A DNA stretch of 11,237 nucleotides, taken from contig CANGVO010000020.1 of NCBI GenBank assembly GCA_947457445.1, positions 1-11,237 of the forward strand, read 5' to 3'. Within the stretch, counting starts at the first letter, position 1. The number at the start of each line of letters is the position of its first letter. Position numbers and translations under genes: made by a program. The notes under the pieces are model-generated. The model ran no database searches and was not told the DNA's origin. It was given only the letters and a program-made list of their open reading frames with translations. Of the stretch, positions 1-5,523 are shown piece after piece. This DNA comes from Actinomycetota bacterium. GTDB taxonomy: Bacteria > Actinomycetota > Actinomycetes > Nanopelagicales > Nanopelagicaceae.

Positions 1-176
1 ACGATTGCTTCAACCGACCAATATCGATAGTGATCTAAAACATTTCTACGATCGCCATTTTCCAACAATTCGGGATCATACTGCGCACCGGTTGGCCAAG
101 GTTTTTCATGAGGACCGACACCAACAACTGGAAAAAATTCTCCTGGTCCGATCGTGGCAGGTGTATTCATTTCCAT
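1..176 (-). CDS. SpoU/TrmH-family RNA 2'-O-methyltransferase, N-terminal fragment (cut by window edge)
   Basis: The minus strand reads open from an ATG at 176 to the window edge (58 codons plus 2 bases). The peptide starts MEMNTPATIGPGEFFPVVGV and later contains the stretch DHYRYWSVEAIV. I recognise this as the start of the actinobacterial SpoU-type methyltransferases, where it is normally followed by an IENWQHD-like segment and the knotted SAM-binding fold; that part lies outside the window. Such enzymes methylate a ribose 2'-OH in tRNA or rRNA; the target here cannot be told. ATG 176 is preferred over the in-frame ATG at 170 because a TAGAGT box ends exactly six bases upstream of it, as expected for a leaderless mRNA, and an in-frame stop lies four codons upstream. 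No Shine-Dalgarno sequence is visible. It diverges from the membrane-protein gene at 227. Identification rests on recalled family sequence and a short fragment. Confidence 0.7.
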   Translation of the reverse strand, partial: MEMNTPATIGPGEFFPVVGVGPHEKPWPTGAQYDPELLENGDRRNVLDHYRYWSVEAI

Positions 177-182
177 GTGCGC

Positions 183-188
183 ACTCTA
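183..188 (-). promoter_or_regulatory. -10 box of the SpoU-family methyltransferase gene, leaderless
   Basis: On the minus strand TAGAGT is followed by six bases (GCGCAC) and then the ATG at 176, which puts the expected transcription start at or next to the A of the start codon. No ribosome binding site is present. No convincing -35 hexamer is seen at the usual distance, which is common in actinobacterial promoters. Confidence 0.5.
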
Positions 189-210
189 AACTTATTAGGA
201 GAGAAAGGCT

Positions 211-218
211 AGAAAGGG
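211..218 (+). promoter_or_regulatory. Shine-Dalgarno sequence deciding the membrane-protein start
   Basis: AGAAAGGG matches the 5' half of the anti-anti-SD (AGAAAGGAGG) and ends eight bases before ATG 227. It supports ATG 227 as the start. A possible -10, TAAACT at 187-192, lies upstream and overlaps the divergent minus-strand -10 by two bases. Confidence 0.6.
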
Positions 219-226
219 TGAAACAC

Positions 227-577
227 ATGGAGACTCTATTTCTAATCGCATACATCGTGCATATGTTGGCGATCGCTGGAATTCTTGGATTACTTCTTCT
301 TCAGTGGAAAAAGAGCCCACGTAAGCTTTCACCAGGAGTGCTTCATAGCGCCGCGACAGCCTTGGTGGCCGGTCTAGTCCTGGTTGGTTCATTTGCATCC
401 GCCAAACCTGATGAGACTCTCAATCACACAAAAGTTGGAATCAAGCTTTTAATCGTTTTAGTAATTCTTGCGATCAGTTATATGAATTTGAAGAAAAGTG
501 AACTGAAGAAAAGCATTTGGTTGGCTTTAATTGGTTTGACGCTAACGAATGTTCTAGTAGCAACTGCCTGGCGTTAA
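227..577 (+). CDS. Small four-helix integral membrane protein, uncharacterised
   Basis: This is a 116-residue protein with four hydrophobic segments at about residues 2-26, 40-58, 70-87 and 94-113, joined by short basic or polar loops. The topology is an even-numbered hairpin bundle with a KKSPRK loop after helix 1. It resembles a small, widely distributed actinobacterial membrane protein of unknown function (the HTKVGIKL-type motif before helix 3 feels familiar), but I can name no family. No catalytic residues or signal peptide are evident. The reading frame stays open upstream to position 5, but that extension runs antisense to the methyltransferase; ATG 227 has a good ribosome binding site and begins directly with a membrane helix. 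dacB starts 11 bases after its stop, so the two are probably co-transcribed, which hints at an envelope role by context only. Confidence 0.8.
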   Translation: METLFLIAYIVHMLAIAGILGLLLLQWKKSPRKLSPGVLHSAATALVAGLVLVGSFASAKPDETLNHTKVGIKLLIVLVILAISYMNLKKSELKKSIWLALIGLTLTNVLVATAWR

Positions 578-588
578 TTATAAAAGTC

Positions 589-1779
589 ATGAAGAAGTCT
601 TTCGGGCTTTGTGCCGCCTTGCTTTCAGCAACTTTAATGCTGAGCCCAAGCGCATCTGCTTTTGATCCACTAACCGCGGCTGGCGTGTTCACCAGACTTG
701 CAGCCGCACCCGAGTTAAGCAATCCATCGGTGGCCCTGATAGATGTCAGCACAGGCGAAACCGTCTTTGAATCAAATGCTTACTCGCAACGTAAACCAGC
801 TTCCACGATGAAACTTTTAGCTGCTGTGGCAACACTTAAGTACTTAGAACCTTCGCAAGTCTTTGCAACATCAGTTTCACTCGGAACAGTTCCTGACTCC
901 TTGGTGATAAATGGTGAATTCGATCCATGGATTTCGATGGATCACAGAACCGCCGTAAAGATGAATAGAACATCTTTTCTACGATTAGCCTTCAACAGCT
1001 TGAGTGCGGCAAAGAAAAATTCTGGTGGTTCAGTCAAGAAATTGAAGGTCTACTACAACGACTTGTATTCGAACGAAGTGGCAACGTTTAAAGCGTTCTA
1101 TAAAAAACGCGGCGTAACTACTAATTTTATAAAAGTGAGTGAAGAGAAAGCCCTAAGTCTTTCGGCTGAAGAAATCGTGTATTCAACATCACCAACGGTA
1201 AAAGAGATTATGAATTGGTTTCTTCTTTGGAGCGACAACGTTGTTTCAGAACGCATGGCTCGATTGTCTTCTAAGGCGGCGGGCAATGAATTTAACGATA
1301 AGGGTGTAGCAATCACATTTAAGACCCTTTTAAGAGACTTGGAAATCGATCCCTCGAATATTGTTATTAAGGATGCAAGTGGACTATCTCGCGAGAACAA
1401 AGTAACTGCCCGAGTAATGGCGCAATTGCTTTATCGAGTTCATCGGGATCCACTGCTGGCAACTTTGATTGAAGGTTTGCCGGTTGGGGGAGAATCCGGA
1501 ACTTTGCGAAGTCGTTACATTGAGACGGCGCCAGATGCAGTCGGATTAGTTAAGGCAAAAACTGGAACGCTAACCGGAACCGTCAGCCTTGCTGGTTATG
1601 TTCAATCGGGTGATCGCGAATACGCCTTTGTTGTAATCGCAGATAAAATCAGACGAACTAACGCGGCTAGTGACAGAGCTCGCAAAACACTTGACAGATA
1701 TTTAGCAAAAATTGCAACACCACTTTTTGAATCTACAGTAGATTCTGCGACTGTGGTTACTGATTTGCAAACACTTTAA
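589..1779 (+). CDS. dacB: D-alanyl-D-alanine carboxypeptidase, PBP4/peptidase S13 family
   Basis: This is a 396-residue exported penicillin-binding protein that trims or cleaves peptidoglycan stem peptides outside the membrane. A signal peptide (MKKSFGLCAALLSATLMLSP then SASA) covers roughly residues 1-24. All three active-site motifs are present: S72-T-M-K75 (nucleophile and general base), S215-D-N217 and K324-T-G326. The SDN-to-KTG spacing of 109 residues agrees with E. coli PBP4 and Actinomadura R39. The SxxK-to-SxN spacing of 143 is about 100 residues shorter than theirs, so the inserted accessory domains are reduced. ATG 589 was chosen because it opens a typical MKKS signal peptide; the frame is open further upstream but without a plausible N-terminus. 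No clear Shine-Dalgarno or -10 was found for it, which fits co-transcription with the membrane gene 11 bases upstream. The last 23 bases overlap the convergent propeller gene. Confidence 0.93.
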   Translation: MKKSFGLCAALLSATLMLSPSASAFDPLTAAGVFTRLAAAPELSNPSVALIDVSTGETVFESNAYSQRKPASTMKLLAAVATLKYLEPSQVFATSVSLGTVPDSLVINGEFDPWISMDHRTAVKMNRTSFLRLAFNSLSAAKKNSGGSVKKLKVYYNDLYSNEVATFKAFYKKRGVTTNFIKVSEEKALSLSAEEIVYSTSPTVKEIMNWFLLWSDNVVSERMARLSSKAAGNEFNDKGVAITFKTLLRDLEIDPSNIVIKDASGLSRENKVTARVMAQLLYRVHRDPLLATLIEGLPVGGESGTLRSRYIETAPDAVGLVKAKTGTLTGTVSLAGYVQSGDREYAFVVIADKIRRTNAASDRARKTLDRYLAKIATPLFESTVDSATVVTDLQTL

Positions 1780-2836
1780 TCGAACCGCCGTAACAAGCAA
1801 CCCAAGTACGAGATGACTCCGAATCGTAAGTAACTCCAATTGGCTCCGAACAAACTTTGATGTTCTGAATAACTTTCATATCTGAAGTTCTAACTTTTGA
1901 AAGAGTGCCGCTGCGAAAATTCACGACAAATAGCGCAGAACCATCTGATGAAATTGCCAGACTACGAGCTGCTTTTCCAGTGGCCACGGTTTTTATCGCT
2001 TTATTGGTAATCAAATCCCAGGCAATTACTTTGCCCGAAATATTTAAAGTTGCATAAAGTTTTGAATTATCAGGTGATAACTCGATCGCCCGCGGATTTG
2101 ATCCAATCGGAATGTATTTAACTGAGAAATCTGTTAAATCGATGCGGTGGATTCGGTTGCCACCCATTTCGGCAACATATGCAAAATTACTATCTTTAGA
2201 AATTGCGATACCTCTTGGATATCGTCCAATCTTGATCGATTTAACGGTTTTCTGAGTTTCTACAGAAATTACAGTAACCGTGTAAGAGCACCAGTTTGCG
2301 ACCAAAATGTATTTGTTATCTGGAGAAACTTTTACAACTTTCGGTACCGATCCAACGGGATAGACCGCATCAATTTTCTGAGTTTCTAAGTTAATTCGAG
2401 ATAGAAAACTGCTGTCATAACCCGAAGCCGGTGAGCAAGTGTCATGTCCTTCTTTTGTAAATCCTTTGCCATACATCGCATAATTTGTGAAATATAGATA
2501 TTTACCATCGGGTGAAAAAGCACCTTCTACAGGAGCTCCTTTGTAGGAGCCTGAGTATTTGGAATAACCAAAGTCAGATAATTTGACCGAGTCTGGAATA
2601 GTTGTTTGAAGTTCCATGCTTTTCGCGTCATAAATTGTGACGCTATGGCGGTACATCATGTTGTGCGCGCTTACCAAACCGCTATTTGATGCTGAAACCG
2701 ATTTGGGGCTAATCGCACCATTTATGGTTTCGACCAGTACCAGTCTGACTTGATCGGTTGTGGCACTTGCCGCGTTTGAAGTTGCTACGAGAATGAAAAT
2801 CATGGCAAATACAAAACTAACTCTCTGAGACTTCAT
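1757..2836 (-). CDS. Exported seven-bladed YVTN-type beta-propeller protein
   Basis: This 359-residue protein has a signal peptide at residues 1-25 (MKSQRVSFVFAMIFILVATS, then NAASA). The rest is repeats of about 40 residues with the pattern hydrophobic-SPDxxxLYV...N-hydrophobic-hydrophobic-D-x-x-T-x-K. I place blades at about 46-83, 105-162, 166-204, 208-245, 249-287, 291-328 and 333-359; the last is completed by the N-terminal strand around 29-40, giving a seven-bladed ring. Blade 2 carries a longer insertion (about 120-143). Four cysteines (134, 183, 329, 348) could form disulfides in the exported protein. Propellers of this type usually bind proteins, surfaces or ligands; no catalytic residues are recognised. 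It follows the acidic-tail gene by 24 bases on the same strand and probably forms an operon with it. No Shine-Dalgarno is seen; a TAAACT box eight bases before the ATG could be an internal near-leaderless promoter. Confidence 0.88.
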   Translation of the reverse strand: MKSQRVSFVFAMIFILVATSNAASATTDQVRLVLVETINGAISPKSVSASNSGLVSAHNMMYRHSVTIYDAKSMELQTTIPDSVKLSDFGYSKYSGSYKGAPVEGAFSPDGKYLYFTNYAMYGKGFTKEGHDTCSPASGYDSSFLSRINLETQKIDAVYPVGSVPKVVKVSPDNKYILVANWCSYTVTVISVETQKTVKSIKIGRYPRGIAISKDSNFAYVAEMGGNRIHRIDLTDFSVKYIPIGSNPRAIELSPDNSKLYATLNISGKVIAWDLITNKAIKTVATGKAARSLAISSDGSALFVVNFRSGTLSKVRTSDMKVIQNIKVCSEPIGVTYDSESSRTWVACYGGSIKVFANQ

Positions 2837-2860
2837 AGAAAGTTAGTTTACAGTTTAAAT

Positions 2861-3292
2861 CTAGTCGTCGTCCTCGTCCTCTTCGTCATCATCGTCGCGA
2901 TCCTCGTGATCACCGCGATTTCTGTCTCCATCTCTTCCTTCGCGCTCATCGTCTTCATCATCTCCGCTACCAGTAGGCATTGCAGCTATAGATGGTTGTT
3001 TTGGTGCGCTTGGATTAACAACGGCGCTTGCACTTTGTGAATTCATCGTCGAAGCCACTGCACTCTTTGCAGATTGCAAAGCAGGTGATGAACTTGCGGT
3101 TACAGCCATACTTTGCACTTCAGCACTTGCAGGAGCCTCAGTTCCATTTTGAGCAAAGAGAATTCCTACGCCACCAATTGAAAGTGCGACTGCCATTACA
3201 AGCGCTGGTAGCGCTCGAGTTGAATTTTTAACTTGCGGCGCAGAATCCGCTTCAGCAAGCTCTATCCATTCGGGCTTATTTGGAGGTGTCAT
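2861..3292 (-). CDS. Single-pass membrane protein with polyacidic C-terminal tail, unknown function
   Basis: This 143-residue protein has four parts. There is a short N-terminal segment (1-25), one transmembrane helix at about 27-47, an Ala/Ser/Pro-rich low-complexity linker (about 50-110), and a tail from 111 to 143 in which 23 of 33 residues are Asp or Glu (16 D, 7 E) interspersed with five Arg. Basic residues K6, K22 and R26 precede the helix and none follow until K76, so the N-terminus should be cytoplasmic and the acidic tail outside. A dense acidic tail outside the membrane could bind Ca2+ or other cations or interact with basic protein surfaces; this is inference. I do not recognise a family. 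ATG 3292 is supported by GAAAGGG nine bases upstream. The propeller gene follows after 24 bases, suggesting a joint envelope function. Confidence 0.8.
   Translation of the reverse strand: MTPPNKPEWIELAEADSAPQVKNSTRALPALVMAVALSIGGVGILFAQNGTEAPASAEVQSMAVTASSSPALQSAKSAVASTMNSQSASAVVNPSAPKQPSIAAMPTGSGDDEDDEREGRDGDRNRGDHEDRDDDDEEDEDDD
2864..2962 (-). repeat. Low-complexity GAT/GAC/GAA/GAG-rich tract encoding the acidic tail
   Basis: Thirty-three codons that are nearly all Asp, Glu, Arg or Gly, seen on the plus strand as runs of tcgtc/tcatc. The Asp and Glu codons are mixed rather than a single repeated triplet, so it looks selected at the protein level and not like a recently expanded microsatellite. 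Confidence 0.7.
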
Positions 3293-3301
3293 TTGTCATA
3301 T

Positions 3302-3308
3302 CCCTTTC
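3302..3308 (-). promoter_or_regulatory. Shine-Dalgarno sequence of the acidic-tail gene
   Basis: GAAAGGG on the minus strand lies nine bases upstream of ATG 3292 and fixes that start. A candidate -10, TATCGT, is at 3324-3319 on the same strand, which would give a short leader containing this site. Confidence 0.5.
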
Positions 3309-3356
3309 GTTATTACGCACGATAGGCGGCGATCCTTAGAGGAGCATGAGAACACC

Positions 3357-3373
3357 ACTCATTAATGCTGAGT
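3357..3373. promoter_or_regulatory. Inverted repeat between the ctaB promoter elements, possible operator
   Basis: ACTCA (3357-3361) and TGAGT (3369-3373) are exact inverted arms around TTAATGC, and an 8-base palindrome CATTAATG (3360-3367) sits inside. The site abuts the ctaB -10 at 3373-3378, where a repressor could act. It is short and AT-rich enough to occur by chance. Confidence 0.25.
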
Positions 3374-3378
3374 AATCT
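3373..3378 (+). promoter_or_regulatory. -10 box of ctaB, leaderless
   Basis: TAATCT is followed by six bases (TGGCCA) and then GTG 3385, placing the expected transcription start on the start codon. It supports GTG 3385 as the ctaB start, for which no Shine-Dalgarno exists. The -35 region is weak. Confidence 0.5.
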
Positions 3379-3384
3379 TGGCCA

Positions 3385-4281
3385 GTGCCCGCAAATTCAC
3401 GCCTAAATGCCTCTGTAAAGGTCCGCGGCTATGTAGACCTCATGAAATTGCGCGTAGTCGAACTCTTATTAGTCTCAACTTTGCCTGCAATGGTTTTGGC
3501 TCAAGGCGGATTACCTTCTCTTTCATTAACTATCGCGACTTTAATTGGTGGAACTTTGGCCGCCGGAAGTGCAAATGCTTTTAACATGGTGATCGAAACT
3601 GAATCAGATAAGTTAATGAAGCGCACCGCTAAACGCCCACTTGCAACCGGCGTCTTAACTAAAAACGAAGCGAAAATTTTTGCAACACTAATCGGCGGAG
3701 CCGCCTTAATTATCTTCCAGGTGTTTACAACCTCGCTAGCAACGATTCTTACCGCAATCGCAATAGTCTTTTATGTCTGGGTTTATACAATCTTGCTTAA
3801 GAAGCGCACTCCTCAAAATATTGTTTGGGGCGGTGCTGCTGGATGTATGCCAGCGTTAATTGGTTGGGCGGCCGTAACCAATTCACTTTCAGTCACTGCT
3901 TGGTCATTCTTTTTAGTTATCTTCTTCTGGACACCGCCACATTTTTGGGCTTTAGCAATTAAGTACAAAGATGATTATGCAGCTGCACATATTCCTATGC
4001 TGCCTGTGGTTGCAAGCAAGACACATTTATTGCGTCAAATGTGGGTTTACACAGTTGCCATGATTGCATCTTCAGTCGCACTAATTGTTAATGCAAAGTT
4101 GCAAAATTGGGCGATGGCTTTAACGGTTTTACTTGGTTTGATTTTCGCAGCACAACTACGCGGATTGGATGAAAAATCTGAACAGTATGAAAAAGTTGCG
4201 GGCAAGATTTTTCAGTGGTCAATCACTTACTTAAGTTTGCTATCAGTCTTACTTGTTGTTGCTCAGCTCTTAAAGGCTTGA
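3385..4281 (+). CDS. ctaB: Protohaem IX farnesyltransferase (haem O synthase)
   Basis: This 298-residue UbiA-superfamily membrane enzyme transfers a farnesyl group from farnesyl diphosphate to haem B, giving haem O for haem-copper oxidases. Two polyprenyl-diphosphate/Mg-binding motifs are visible. The first is N67-xxx-E71-xxx-D75 followed by MKRTAKRPL; the second Asp-rich site is Y194-K-D-D-Y198 after the FFWTPPHFWALAI stretch and followed by IPMLPVV, all typical of CtaB/CyoE. The usual first Asp of NxxxDxxxD is Glu here. Hydrophobic segments suggest eight or nine membrane helices. GTG 3385 is chosen because it gives an N-terminus of normal length (RGYVDLMKLRVVELL close behind) and a TAATCT box sits six bases upstream. 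It diverges from the acidic-tail gene across 92 bases and overlaps metZ by 19 bases tail to tail. Its presence implies an aerobic respiratory chain with a haem O- or haem A-type oxidase. Confidence 0.96.
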   Translation: MPANSRLNASVKVRGYVDLMKLRVVELLLVSTLPAMVLAQGGLPSLSLTIATLIGGTLAAGSANAFNMVIETESDKLMKRTAKRPLATGVLTKNEAKIFATLIGGAALIIFQVFTTSLATILTAIAIVFYVWVYTILLKKRTPQNIVWGGAAGCMPALIGWAAVTNSLSVTAWSFFLVIFFWTPPHFWALAIKYKDDYAAAHIPMLPVVASKTHLLRQMWVYTVAMIASSVALIVNAKLQNWAMALTVLLGLIFAAQLRGLDEKSEQYEKVAGKIFQWSITYLSLLSVLLVVAQLLKA

Positions 4282-5486
4282 GTTAAATCCTTAATCAAGT
4301 CATCCACATGCTCTAAGCCAACTGAAAGTCTTATCACCGAAGGTGTAATTCCCATCTCCGCTTGAACTTCAGGGGATAAGCGGCGATGAGTTGTTGACGA
4401 TGGGTGAGTTATAAGTGATTTGCTATCACCCAAGTTATTGGAAATATCGATGATTCTTAGGGCATCCATAAAGGCGAAGGCATCCTTTTGTGAGCCAGCG
4501 AATTCAATTCCAATTGTGCTTCCGCCGCCACTCATCTGTTTCTGCACGATTGCATAATCTGGGTGGGATTTGAGGCCTGGATACTTCACTGACTTAATCT
4601 CTTTAAGAGTTTCTAAGAATTCAGCAATTGCTTGCGCGTTTTGGCACATACGCTGAACACGCATCTCCATCGTTTCAAGAGATTTCAAAAGCACCCATGC
4701 ATTGAACGGACTCAATGAAGGTCCAGTGTGACGAACAAATGGAATTAAGTATTCGTGGATGTACGAGAAAGATCCAAGAACAGCGCCAGCTAGTACGCGA
4801 CCTTGCCCATCAATATGTTTAGTAGCAGAGTACATAACAACATCTGCACCCAGTTGAAGTGGCTTTTGCAATACCGGTGATGCCATTACGTTATCGACAA
4901 TTACGGTAGCGCCAACTTTGTGCGCCAAGTCGCTGACCATCTGAATATCAACAATTTCCATTAAGGGATTGCTTGGAGATTCGATGAAGACAACTTTTGT
5001 TGGCTTACTCAGAGCTGCTGCCCAAGTTGCAGCGTCGCTTCCCTTAACAAGTTCAACAGTGATTCCCCATTTAGGAAGGATCTCAGTTATCACTACGTGG
5101 CAAGAGCTAAACATTGCCGCTGATGCAACAACGTGATCGCCAGCTTTAACTAAACAAGCAATAGATGCAAACATCGCCGACATTCCAGAGCCAGTAGCGA
5201 TGCAATATTCGGCACCTTCAATGGCGGCCAAGCGCTTTTCAAACATTTGTACCGTTGGATTATGAAAACGGCTATATAAATAATGATCGGTTTCATCTGT
5301 AAAGGAATCAAATGCTTCTTGCGCAGATGAATATGTAAAACCACTAGTTAAATAAAGGGCCTCAGAAGTTTCTCCAAAACCAGAACGAGCCAAGCCTGCA
5401 CGGACAGCATCTGTTTGTGGATTAACTTCCCAATCAGGTGCAGGGCGATTTTTGCGTGGTTGGTAACCCCAGGTCTCGTTGCTCAC
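4263..5486 (-). CDS. metZ: O-succinylhomoserine sulfhydrylase (PLP-dependent, methionine synthesis)
   Basis: This 407-residue Cys/Met-metabolism PLP enzyme, when started at GTG 5486, makes homocysteine directly from an activated homoserine ester and sulfide. Family landmarks are TSGFTY (48-52 region), YSRFHNPT (71-78, phosphate and substrate contacts), ATGSGM (98-102), D198 (pyridine-nitrogen Asp) and the PLP lysine K223 in SATKHIDGQGR. The HIDGQGR context is characteristic of MetZ rather than MetB or MetC. Succinyl versus acetyl specificity cannot be proven from sequence. The frame extends to a TTG at 5507, but GTG 5486 lies seven bases after a TAGAAT box, and its peptide MSNETWGYQPR looks like the true N-terminus. 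It diverges from the ABC exporter across 37 bases, leaving no room for a SAM or T-box riboswitch. No metX or other methionine gene is in the window. Confidence 0.93.
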   Translation of the reverse strand: MSNETWGYQPRKNRPAPDWEVNPQTDAVRAGLARSGFGETSEALYLTSGFTYSSAQEAFDSFTDETDHYLYSRFHNPTVQMFEKRLAAIEGAEYCIATGSGMSAMFASIACLVKAGDHVVASAAMFSSCHVVITEILPKWGITVELVKGSDAATWAAALSKPTKVVFIESPSNPLMEIVDIQMVSDLAHKVGATVIVDNVMASPVLQKPLQLGADVVMYSATKHIDGQGRVLAGAVLGSFSYIHEYLIPFVRHTGPSLSPFNAWVLLKSLETMEMRVQRMCQNAQAIAEFLETLKEIKSVKYPGLKSHPDYAIVQKQMSGGGSTIGIEFAGSQKDAFAFMDALRIIDISNNLGDSKSLITHPSSTTHRRLSPEVQAEMGITPSVIRLSVGLEHVDDLIKDLTQAFKS

Positions 5487-5493
5487 ACAGATA

Positions 5494-5499
5494 ATTCTA
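5494..5499 (-). promoter_or_regulatory. -10 box of metZ, leaderless
   Basis: Minus-strand TAGAAT is followed by seven bases (TATCTGT) and GTG 5486, so transcript and translation probably begin together. A possible -35, TTGAAT at 5520-5515, has a short 15-base spacer and overlaps the opposing -10. Confidence 0.45.
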
Positions 5500-5503
5500 A
5501 GGT

Positions 5504-5511
5504 GCAATTGC
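5504..5511. promoter_or_regulatory. Perfect palindrome GCAATTGC between the divergent -10 boxes
   Basis: This 8-base palindrome lies in the 37-base gap between metZ and the ABC operon, directly abutting the plus-strand -10 (5512) and four bases from the minus-strand -10 (5499). It could be half of an operator acting on both promoters; it may equally be chance in so small a space. Confidence 0.25.
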
Positions 5512-5517
5512 TATATT
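5512..5517 (+). promoter_or_regulatory. -10 box of the ABC exporter operon, leaderless
   Basis: TATATT is followed by six bases (CAATAC) and ATG 5524, the leaderless geometry. The -35 region would overlap the metZ -10 at 5494-5499. This supports ATG 5524 over the longer open frame upstream. Confidence 0.55.
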
Positions 5518-5523
5518 CAATAC

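Noticed and set aside
5..226. 74-codon upstream extension of the small membrane protein reading frame
   Set aside because: It is antisense to the methyltransferase N-terminus, has no domain sense, and ATG 227 has a good Shine-Dalgarno and starts directly at a membrane helix.
2864..2962. Repeated tcgtc/tcatc tract as a CRISPR array or microsatellite
   Set aside because: There are no spaced identical repeats; the tract is in frame and encodes mixed Asp, Glu, Arg and Gly codons, consistent with a selected acidic tail.
5487..5507. Seven-codon N-terminal extension of MetZ from a TTG at 5507
   Set aside because: It would include the metZ -10 box; GTG 5486 fits the leaderless spacing and gives a sensible N-terminus.
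5487..5523. SAM riboswitch or T-box control of metZ
   Set aside because: The 37-base gap and likely leaderless transcript leave no leader to fold.
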